Origin: Nephrocerus scutellatus
Taxonomy: Eukaryota > Arthropoda > Insecta > Diptera > Pipunculidae
Assembly: GCA_947095585.1 (NCBI GenBank)
Contig: OX352763.1
Location: 31,731,462 to 31,795,461 of the forward strand
Reading direction: 5' to 3'
Length of the DNA: 64,000 bases
This document shows, piece after piece, positions 55,560 to 64,000 of the stretch; position 1 is the first letter of the stretch, and each line of letters starts with the position of its first letter. Both the position numbers and the translations under genes were made by a program. The notes under the pieces are model-generated. The model made no database searches, was not told the DNA's origin, and was given only the letters and a program-made list of their open reading frames with translations.

Positions 55560-56871
55560 ATCTCCAAAGTAATGTATGAGGGTTTTTTTTTCACATTTTA
55601 TATATAGCAGCCCAAACTTAGATAGTAATTCAACTCTTAATAAGTTTGAAACACTGTCTGATTCAATTGCAAGAACTATCACAAAATAACATAACACTGA
55701 AATCGTTATTGCGGAGGATATCAATGTACAAATTTCTGGGTGGCTTCGCTATTCTGAGCAGGCAACACTCGAAGGTAGATGTGTTGAGATATACACTGAG
55801 ATTTATCGTCAAATTCAGCTTGTAAATGAGCCTACAATAATTCCTGATATTGCAAATCATTCCACGAACACCCCTGACTTGTTACCCACCTCTCGTTGTG
55901 AAAAATACTCAGCCAATGTTTTATCGCCTCTAGGCTCATTAGTTGTGTAGTATCAGCTTATTTCTCATTTAAAAACCACGCAGTTAGATAAACAACTCTC
56001 AAAAAAAAAAAACAGTATGGCAATACGAGAAAGCCAATTAGGACTCAAACTCCTCTGGGAGTATTAACTGGTCGCTATTATTTGGCCATAGCAACGTGGA
56101 TGCCACCGCTGATGCAATCATAAACATTATTCTTATTGTTATGAGGCACTTGATCCATTTCAGGAATGAGTCTGTCAAACCAAAGGAAGATGGAAGGTAT
56201 GAGTCGAGGTGTAAAGAGGAAAGCTGAGCTGAGCTGAGAAAAACCGAATAAAATTCAAGCAAACCAAAAATGATTGCAATGGACTATCTCCGGCGAGTCA
56301 AATTCGCCCGACCAAAAATTGAGGCAGAAAATACTGCAATGTCGCAAAGGTAGAGAACATTTCTGGTCTTTCGAGAAAAGAATCAAAAATACAGCCTCAT
56401 CGTCGATTCCAACGGTTATTTATAATGAAATTCCAGCTGTCAGCTCCAAGGACAAGGCCAATCTGTTTGCTGCGCTTTTTGCAGCTAGCCTCCGCTTCCA
56501 TATTGTGCACTGCACACAAATCCGCTGGGTCAGATGGTATTTCCCCATTAGTTTTGTAGAGGTGTTCTTCTATGCTGGTGCTACCATTACGTAAGCTTTT
56601 TCATCTATTCTACTGGACGCTTCCGAGAAGTTTGAATCCAGCCTTTGTCCAGCCCATACCAAAAAAAGGCGAGCCGTCGTCTTCTTCCTCGTACCAACCC
56701 ATAGCACTTACATCCATTCTTCCTAAGGTCATGGAATCGCTGATCAATTTTCAGTTTATTAAATATCTTGAAACCAACGAAATCCTTAGTGACCGGCTGT
56801 ACGGTTTTCGCGGGCAATGTTTTATTGGTATGTCTCACCGAACAGGGGAGCCGGTCTTTGCATCCATTTAC
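55560..56871 (+). mobile_element. CR1/Jockey-like LINE, EN to RT, copy 2
   Basis: EN remains at 55702-55950: IVIAEDINVQISGWLRYSEQ, EGRCVEIYTEIYRQIQLVNE, PTIIPDIANHSTNTPDLLPT, LSPLGSLVV (normally LSPLGSSDH). Linker 56000-56370, then RT block 1-2 with RCSSMLVLPLRKLFHLF, RSLNPAFVQPIPKKGEPSSS, YQPIALTSILPKVMESLINF, NEILSDRLYGFRGQ (56520-56830). A stretch corresponding to 2860-2990 of copy 1 is missing at about 56515. It is cut at 56871 by the 3' end of another LINE of opposite orientation. Confidence 0.85.
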
Positions 56872-56874
56872 TAA
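56572..56874 (+). pseudogene. CR1/Jockey-like RT N-terminal region, 100 codons
   Basis: Open frame with LPLRKLFHLFYWTLPRSLNP, FVQPIPKKGEPSSSSSYQPI and LYGFRGQ. Homologous to the interrupted frames at 3050-3330. Block A and the palm are lost at the junction at 56871. Confidence 0.8.
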
Positions 56875-57013
56875 TGTCCTATATCCCCTTGTAGGTCCTA
56901 GGGCCTATATTACGCCTACGCGCCATCGCGTGCGGTTCCTCCCTCCAACTTTTCCCCAATTGCCGTTCTTCTACCATCCTGAGATAACGGATTCTATTGC
57001 ATTGCGAAGTTTA

Positions 57014-57520
57014 CTATGGAACTGTCGCCTTTTCAGAGTGTATGACCAATTCACTGCCACTTCCGTCGTTGGATGGTTGGAAGCCCTTTACTCTCTCTAC
57101 CGGTTGTCCAGCAATGTTAACTTGAGTTACTGAGTTAGTTCCGAGGTTGATGATTATGGTTTTGGAAGTATTAATCTTCAAACCCGCAACATTTGCCTCC
57201 CTCTCCAAATTTGTTGTCATTTGGTGCAGCTCCATAATTCTGTGTGAGAGTAAACAAACGTCGTCAGCGTAGTCCAGATGTTTGAGTTGAGATGTAAGAG
57301 TCCAACGAATAATTCCGTTTCCAGTTGATAAAGCTGTGCGAAGTACATCGCTAATCACCAACAAAAAAAGTATCGGCGATAGAACGCAACCTTGCCGTAC
57401 CCCACTTAGGATCTCGAATTCCTCTGACAGCTTTCCTCTATGCAGCACATGACATTTAGAGCCATCATAGCTTGCTTTAATAATAGCTACTTGTTTATAG
57501 GATATACCTCTCCTGCGCAA
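57014..57520 (-). pseudogene. LINE RT palm, 168 codons
   Basis: EILSGVRQGCVLSPILFLLV, LKHLDYADDVCLLSHRIMEL and GLKINTSKTIIINLGTNSVT are all intact: the best conserved catalytic core of the window. The thumb is deleted after VERVKGFQPS, so it is not functional. Confidence 0.85.
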
Positions 57521-58860
57521 GGCGATCCAGATAAACTTTCTGTTGACACTGCCAACCTTCCTTCCTTCTCAAAATCGATAAACAGCAGGTGCAGTGGTGA
57601 CCGAAATTCAACGCACTGTTCAGTAATGATCTGCAAGGTGTTGATGTGGTCCATTCTCAGGAGGATCCAGTGCGGAAACTGGCTTTTTCGGCATCGAGTG
57701 AATCTTCCAGATGTTCCTTAATTCGCTTAAGTACTACTTTGGCTATTTGCTTTGCGACTGCAGGAAGAACGCAAATGCCTTTCCAGTTTTCGCACTCTAT
57801 AAGATCACCTTTTTTAGGGAGCTTGACAATCATTCCCTTCTTCCACTCGTCGGGGAAACTTTATGCCTCCCAAGCTCTCTCTACAAGAGGATATAAAAGG
57901 TCTACTGATGTCGTTTGAGCGGCACGCAGAAGCACTGCGGGTATACCATCTAATATCTAATCCTACCGACTTGTTGTTCTGTAGTGCGTTGATCCCGGTA
58001 GCGATCTCATCTTTAATGGGATGCGAATTCGGGAAATTGTTATTTTTTGCAGCTCTGTTTGATTTGGGTTAATTTGGAATACTCGGTTAAGGACCGTAGA
58101 GAAATGCTCCTTCCATTGCTTGAGCTGATCCTCATCTGAAACGAGTACGGCACCATCTAGGCCTTTCACCGGATGTTGGCTACAGCGGTGACCAACTGTC
58201 AGCTCTTTGGTGATTCTGTAAACCTTTCTGCTATCGCTTCTCTGCTTCTGAGGCCAGGTTGTTAATATAATTACGTTTGTCACGTCTTACACTACGCTGC
58301 ACTTCTCTCATTTCGATACAGGGACTCTAGCTCGATCCTTGCTGCTGCTGGGGTATCTACAATACGAGATTTAAGTAGCTTACATTCTTCAATCCGCCTC
58401 TAGATATCTTCGGTTAGCCACGTGCTGTGTCTTGCCCGGCTTCGACCAACAATACTTTCCACTCCAGATGTGAAAACAGTTTTCACAGCCTTCCAATGTT
58501 CTTGGAAGGTTGTCGGCAGTGAGCTGCTGATTGCTTCTACTCCTTGCGATAAATGATCCCTTAATTGTTGGCGTACTGAGGGGCTCTTTAGCTGGTCGAT
58601 GTTATACCTAGGCACTCGGATGATATTGCGGATTCTGTGAACTGATGCAGTACTTACCTGGACAGTAGCTACCATAAGGTATAATGATCCCGTACCATAC
58701 CCATGTCGGCTCCTTGTCTGTTTCGGACGTATAAAAGATAGCTCCTAAAACGTCGGTTGATCGCCACATGGTCGATTTGGTTCGATGATGATTGCCTGTC
58801 ATTTGACACCCAGCTGACCTTGTGGCTGGTCTTATGACAAGGTGGTTGTTGTTGCAGAAA

Positions 58861-59310
58861 TCAACAAATCTTTCTCCAATTGTCATTTCGTTCGCCAAGG
58901 CCGTGCCTCCCAATCACATGTCTGAGTCCTTCATTGTCGTTGCCAACCTTGGCATGCAAGTCCCCCATCACGATGACGATATCTCCGTTCAGCGTTTCGT
59001 TGAATACAGCGCTTAGCTGATTGTAGAAGTTGTCCTTTTTATCCTCAGTCAAGGGATTCGTAAGGGCGTAACACTGTATGATCGTGACGCGCCGCACTCT
59101 AGTTCGAAATCTGGCCGATAAGATCCTATCACCATGTGAGTGCCAGGAAATTAGGCCTCTGCATGCTGTTGGTGTTAGCAACAGACCCACTACAGATTCA
59201 TGGGGATTGCCGGAGGGTTTGCCGGAGTAGAGTAGCACAGTTTTACACGTTGGGGATTGGTAATCTCCCGCCTCGAACCATCTTACTTCCATCATTCCCA
59301 GTATGTTCAA
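58861..59310 (-). pseudogene. LINE APE endonuclease, N-terminal two thirds, 149 codons
   Basis: EVRWFEAGDY (the Glu of the active site), ILSARFRTRVRRVTIIQCYA, VIVMGDLHAKVGNDNEGLRH (GDFNAKVG-like box with Phe-Asn changed to Leu-His) and GRHGLGERNDN. The last motifs continue in another frame (58608-58913). Confidence 0.85.
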
Positions 59311-59545
59311 ATTATATCGAAGAAACTCACGTTCCAGTTGAAGAAATCCGGCATTTTGAGGTCCTTCACTCGCTGAGTCAAGGAGAGGACATTCCAGAAA
59401 CCAATCTTGGTCAGGGTATAATACCCAAGAGTCGTCATTATTCGATCATTACTTATCCGAGGTGTTGTGTCGGTTTCAGTATTGGGCATTTTTCAGTACC
59501 GCATGGTGCTAACCCACGTTACCTAGACTAGAAACGATAGACCGT

Positions 59546-61424
59546 TCGCCCTTGCAATTTTAGCCTACATATATAAGGATTTATACACATAGTTGCCCGG
59601 GGACGACCACTAGGAGGCAGAGCAAGCACTACATCACTAACTTGATTGTTGCGCTACTGACTCAAACCAAGTTTTGAGCAGTCAGTAGTTTTCCGATCAA
59701 TCGCAATGCATATAGAATATTAAAGACTTATGAAGCATGTATAACAAATTAAAACAGAATTAAATGATTATTATAAAAGTGAAAGAGAAATTGTTGTTCT
59801 TATGTTAATGGACGATGGCAGGATATTTTCATAACAACTAAAATTAATGCTCTGCAACGAATTCTTAGACAATAAATTTTGAAATAATAATAAGTAACAA
59901 TGAAAGGTCGATAAGTATCCGTTCGGCAGGACTATAATTTGCTAAAAGTTTTCCAGTTCTTCTATTTTTACATTTTGACTTTTCCAAAGGATTTGATTTT
60001 CTCTTTTGTAGATTTTGGGTGTACCACGAAACAGATGGACGTCCTCTCTACTGTTCTGTGGTTCAGATTTCTATTTGTGATTTATGTACGTGTTGTTGTG
60101 GTTATTTGTTGTTTTTTAAGTTAAACTTTTCCAAACTTCTTATAAGACACAATTGCCATAAATTTGAAACAAAAAAAATCTCTTCAACATTTCTGTAGTA
60201 TACAAAATTTACATTACACGAGATCCCTCGCAATTTCTGCTGTCTGCTATTTTGGATTTTTCCCGCTAAGTACGCGACTACAACGTAAAATTCAAAAATT
60301 CCAAGAATAATTGCGAAATGGGAATTTGATATATTATGTAGGTACATATATACCCAGATACCAAAGTCATTTGATCCCATTCTTGTAGTTACGAACAACT
60401 ATTCACTGTTGCCAAAGAAAATCTTGGATACTCTGGCTTCTGATAGCCTCATTGTTGTACTGTGAACTGAAGTGAATAGAAATTCCTTATTGATTCGATC
60501 ATGGTAAGGAGGGACAAAGTTTCCAGTTTATTGTCCATGGAGAGAGTTCGTCCTTCAGTGGATTATTAAAGGATTTCATGTCAATCTGATGTCTTATCAG
60601 CTGTATCAAGAGCAAAGGGTAAAATCAAAGGCAACAAATTGCAACTTTATTCCTTGGAAGTTGAGTTATGCAAATTGATGGAATATTCGTCGTGTTTTTC
60701 CCATATGAGAATATTAATATACAGTTCGTGTGTATGCTGCAGAGTATCTCTTTTTTATTAACAACTTGGTATTTATTTTTCCTAAAGGGTGCAAAACTGG
60801 TTCCCTACATTCTTCAAGACGACTTGGTAATTGGAATGATGAAGTAAATTGAAAATATTTGTGTTCTATGGTTCTGCAAGAAGTTTAACTGTTTGATGAT
60901 TTTGACCAAGAGAAAGTATCTTTTGAACATTTTTAAAAATGAAAAATTCGGAAGCTACAAAAACTTTATACATATTTGTGTCTTACTTCATTTTATTCTG
61001 TTTCAAAATTCCATAAAAAATCTTCTTTGAGGTTTGTCAGAATTTTCTTTTCTTCTTTTTTTGGCCAATTATTAGTAAAGTTGTTTTGTGCAGGATTGTT
61101 GTTTTGTATCTAAAAACAAGAAGTCAAATTAATATAACTAATATTATAGCAATCAATATATTAATTGCCTTTGTCACTTACTCACTGACTGACTCACGCA
61201 CGCGTCAGAGGATAAAAAGAATACATAACGAAATGACTTAACGTTTTACATTCTTCGGCAACTTATTATTTATTTACCAACATTTTTTTTTTATTTTGCA
61301 TAATTTTTTGTGTTGGGTAGACCCAAAGAATTGACCATAACAGCTTCAGTTAGCTTGTTAGTGACATAAAAGATAGTGACATTCTGATAATGATAATTTA
61401 TCGGTCATTTTGGCTTTTTTATTT
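59546..61424. other. No feature recognised
   Basis: AT-rich spacer. ACTCACTGACTGACTCACGC at 61181 is a short simple repeat. Confidence 0.45.
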
Positions 61425-62191
61425 TTATACCAGCTGAAATACCCGGCGTTGTACGTCTGCCCCAAACAAACCAATATATGTACCAAGTTTGGATGAAATT
61501 GCTCCAGATATTTTAGAGTTATGGAGGCACATATACATATATAAATACCAAAACCAAATTTCAAATTTACTGCACCCCTCCCTGTGCACATTTCAAAACC
61601 CCATCAAAACATCCTTATGATCCCCATAAAGACCCCCACGTCCACCCTCAAAACCCCTCAAGACTCCATCAAGATTGTACTTAGGAACCTACTTAAAACC
61701 TGCCTTAAGACGTGTTCCCAGACCATATCAAAACCCCCTCAAAACCTCCTAACCAACCCTCTCAAGACCCCTGCGACTACCTCCACGACTACCCCCACAT
61801 CTACCCTCAAGAAGACTTAATTAAGATCGTTCTTTGGATCCCACTTAAGACCTCCCTTAAGACCACCTAAAAATTCTATCATAACTCTACAAAACCAAAT
61901 CAAATCTCCCTCAAGACAAACTCAAGATCCCAATTAAGATCCTCACGAACACACTCAAAATCCCCTCAACTCACCCCCTCTCAAGACCGCCTCTTGATAT
62001 CCTTAAGATCCAACTCAAAATCTTTCATGAACCCCTCAAGATCTCACTCTCGATCCCACTCAAGAAACATATCTGGAACACCCTCAAACCCCCTCAACCA
62101 GCCAATCCTCTTTAAGACCACTTTAAAGACCACCCGTAAGACCCCCTTAATTTCCCTCAGAAACCCCTCATGTCCTGACCAAGATAGATAT
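61425..62191 (+). mobile_element. Helitron-like left half with CCCTCAAAACCCC-type repeats
   Basis: ATACCAGCTGAAATACCCGG at 61437 is a 5' region known from insect Helitron-like elements. From 61590 to 62170 the plus strand is a degenerate pyrimidine/A-rich array: CCCTCAAAACCCCTCAAGAC, CCTCCCTTAAGACC and similar. The 3' end with CTAG is not present. Same repeat type as 42775-42960. Confidence 0.6.
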
Positions 62192-62575
62192 GATACCTAC
62201 TCCTATAGAGTCCATAGAGGACCTAGATGAGGCAGCATATCAGTTTAATGATGTGTTGCTTACCTCCTACTACGGCAACTGTGTCCCTAAAACCAGTCTG
62301 AACAAACGTAATTTTCGCTAGTGGAATGACCGGCTGGCCAAACTTAGGATGAAAGTTACAAAGCTTTTCAACACTACTAAACGCATGAAGAGCTGGGACG
62401 AATACAGGTACGCCCTTACAGAGTATAACTCTGAATTAATACGATCCAAATGAGCCACATGGAGGAAGTGGCTGATATGCCAGTAGTGGCACGAATCCAC
62501 AAAGCACTTGTCAAGGATCAGGCATACAGATCGTAGCTACACGCAGGACCGAGAGGACACCCGCCGTCGTCTTAT
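62192..62575 (+). mobile_element. LOA/I-like LINE, EN-RT linker, copy 5
   Basis: Plus strand: EDLDEAAYQFNDVLLTSYYG, NKRNFR-WNDRLAKLRMKVT, KLFNTTKRMKSWDEYRYALT, EYNSELIRSK, the same linker as FRRNVPLWNDQLAKLRKKVR at 17020-17150. A single stop interrupts it. Confidence 0.8.
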
Positions 62576-62671
62576 GACATATGTGTCACACAATACCCTA
62601 ATGCTCCTAACCATTGGGCACACATTGACAGCAGGGTAAATAGTTTATCGGGACAAATATATAGTCCAGAT

Positions 62672-63000
62672 GCTGTTATGTCAGCATTATATTTGGACAG
62701 GGTATCGGCTAGCTGCTGTGCAGCTCGAGCTTTATACAGTGAGCGTACGTTCCATGAGAAAATTCTTAAATCGTTTAGCCGTTTTCGTTGCCGTGGTCGT
62801 CGTCGTTCATCAGTGTATCCGAGGCTGATTTTGGGTTTCATAATAATAATTTTTTACAGGCGAGGTTATTGGCATTGGAGGAAAATTACCGGCGGCCACC
62901 ACGTGGAGGTTTGATCGCACTTACACCAGTCAGAGATAGTTACGGCCACCTGCAATTCTAGAGCATTCTGTGTTATTCCCCCTACTGTTGCTGTTGGCTG
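62672..63000 (-). mobile_element. RTE-like LINE, 5' part of EN
   Basis: Minus strand: RRRPRQRKRLNDLRIFSWNV, RSLYKARAAQQLADTLSKYN, ADIT; this is the beginning of the EN (the Asn of WNVR), preceded by about 160 bp of likely leader. The same sequence lies at 8590-8710. Cut off after ADIT at 62672. Confidence 0.75.
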
Positions 63001-63208
63001 ACCGCCACTGATCTTGTATCCAATTATTCCTCTCACCTCGTCACCACGCTCGATAAACTTCTAAAATATCGTACGATAGGTCTACGGATATTCTGCTTAC
63101 GCACCAACCCTCATATCTTTATGAAAAAATTAGATTGGCTTCTTCAAACAGATCTGATCAACTAATTTTCCCCCGTTTCTCGTCTACGACATCCAAACGT
63201 AAATTTTT
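63001..63208. other. No feature recognised
   Basis: Spacer between a LINE piece and an H element; TTDLVSNYSSHLVTTLDKLL-like frame on plus might be coding remains, unassigned. Confidence 0.35.
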
Positions 63209-63826
63209 TAAATTCTCTATATTAACTTCACTTGCCCGTGGGTCGGTCGTCGGACGTCGGTCGTCGGTCGTGGAATCTTGCGATCAATTTTTAACCCACT
63301 TCCCAAGGCCCGATTTTATTGAAATTTTGCACAAATGTGTATTTCTGGAGACAACACTTTCTATTATAATTTGAGGACCCCCGGGCCCCGGGGTCCCGAT
63401 TTTCTTCAAATTTTATATACGCATGTATCTCTTATCTCTGATAGACAACACTTTTTGTAAAATTTTTGGAGACCCCGGGTCACGGGTTCGTGGGGCCCCA
63501 TAAAAATTAAAAAAAAAAATAACCCGATATTCTTCAAATTTTATATACGCGTGTATCTCCGATAGGCAAAACTTTTTGTAAAAATTTTGGAGACCCCGGG
63601 CCCCGGTCGTGGGGCCATATAATTTTTTTAAAAATTAGCTCGATTTCTCAAATTTTTAACACATGTGTATCACTGATGGACATAACTTTTTGTAAAGTGT
63701 TGGAGACCCGTGTTATGTCCATGTAAATTTATTAAAAATTAGACCGATTTTCTTCAAATTTTAACACATACCCATCTCCTATTAGAGAATTTACATGAAA
63801 AATTTTAATTTTTATGGGTTGTTTTT
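63209..63826 (+). mobile_element. H-family element, complete, with array
   Basis: Left end TAAATTCTCTATATTAAC, CACTTGCCCGTGGG, (GTCG)n-type microsatellite 63241-63271, core block (GGAATCTTGCGATCAATTTT, ACAAATGTGTATTTCTGGAG), four array units with GACCCCGGG centres, right end TATTAGAGAATTTACATGAA, TTTTTATGGGTTGTTTTTT. About 618 bp. Its right end runs straight into a second copy. Confidence 0.85.
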
Positions 63827-64000
63827 TAAATTCTCTATATTAACTTCACTTGCCCGTGGGTCGTCGGTCGTCGGTCGGTCGTCGGTCGGTCGTCGGTCGG
63901 TCGTCGGTCGGTCGTCTGTCGTGGATTCTTGCGATCAATTTTTAACCCACTTCCCATGGCCCGATTTTATTGAAATTTTGCACACATGTGTATTTCCGGA
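63827..64000 (+). mobile_element. H-family element, cut by the window edge
   Basis: Left end at 63827, longer (GTCG)n-type microsatellite 63860-63922, then the core block to the last base. Head-to-tail with the preceding copy. Confidence 0.85.

Larger units (their letters stand above)
56872..59545 (-). mobile_element. APE-type LINE, LDYADD family, copy 3, nearly full length
   Basis: The most complete LINE here (2.67 kb). Minus strand order: EN from about 59480 (KIGFWNVLSLTQ, NILGMMEVRWFEAGDYQSPT, GDIVIVMGDLHAKVGNDNEG, GERFVDFCNNNHLVI), linker (KVYRITKELTVGHRCSQHPV, VSDEDQLKQWKEHFSTVLNR), RT fingers (DHINTLQIITEQCVEFRSPL, LHLLFIDFEK), palm (57014-57520), and 3' end ATGTCCTATATCC at 56872. About 0.35 kb of thumb sequence present in copy 1 is missing near 57075. 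Frames break at least five times. Confidence 0.9.

Overview
The window looks like repeat-dense, AT-rich nuclear DNA from an insect, most likely a higher fly (possibly a tephritid-like acalyptrate; this is an inference from the repeat types and I cannot confirm the species). I found no host gene that I can defend: no conserved exon set, no rRNA or functional tRNA gene, no operon-like layout. Almost everything I recognise is a broken transposable element. Most of the open reading frames here are short, T-rich or A-rich and look like noise; those with recognisable content are pieces of reverse transcriptase (RT), APE-type endonuclease (EN), RNase H or transposase.

Families present. (1) RTE-like LINEs, with ATC/GAT-repeat 3' tails: about 6866-8760, 10690-12113, 35504-37274, 39185-39284 and 62672-63000 on the minus strand, 26840-27190 and 50455-50650 on the plus strand, plus an inverted pair at 51590-51905. 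(2) A second APE-type LINE family, recognisable by LDYADDVCLLSH: 22990-24335, 30596-31285 and the longest LINE of the window, 56872-59545, all minus. (3) CR1/Jockey-like LINEs on the plus strand: 2770-4186, 39105-40560 and 55560-56871. (4) LOA/I-like LINEs carrying RNase H: 12114-13470, 17015-18395, 27740-28480 and 48785-49315 (minus) and 62192-62570 (plus). (5) Two further degenerate RT-bearing elements at 10200-10590 and 44885-45800 (minus). (6) A tRNA-derived SINE family with at least six copies, one complete with a 14-bp target-site duplication (22016-22321). (7) A non-autonomous family (called H below) with about 15 pieces, bearing subterminal inverted repeats, a tetranucleotide microsatellite at a fixed place and an internal array of about 110-bp repeats; its architecture resembles Helentron-associated (DINE-1/INE-1 type) elements. 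(8) Helitron-like pieces ending in CTAG at 22883 and 43014, and a left-end piece at 61425. (9) A Tc1-like relic at 47795-48105.

Other structure: a tandem duplication at 13537-15963 in which one copy lacks an 811-bp segment; a 111-bp dimeric minisatellite at 26160-26790; a 42-bp minisatellite built from 14-bp subunits at 51075-51430; two uncharacterised repeat pairs (43040-43531 with 48106-48530; 16856-17012 with 44490-44880).

Nesting gives relative ages: an RTE copy inserted into an H element (9-bp duplication AGTTAATAT), a short RTE tail inserted into a CR1-like LINE (9-bp duplication AATATTAAT), and another LINE abuts and truncates a CR1-like LINE at 56871. None of the autonomous elements seen here looks capable of moving: catalytic boxes are mutated or deleted and frames are broken. 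I did not find evidence for a new functional gene system; the most interesting material is the architecture of the SINE and H families and the duplication at 13.5-16 kb.
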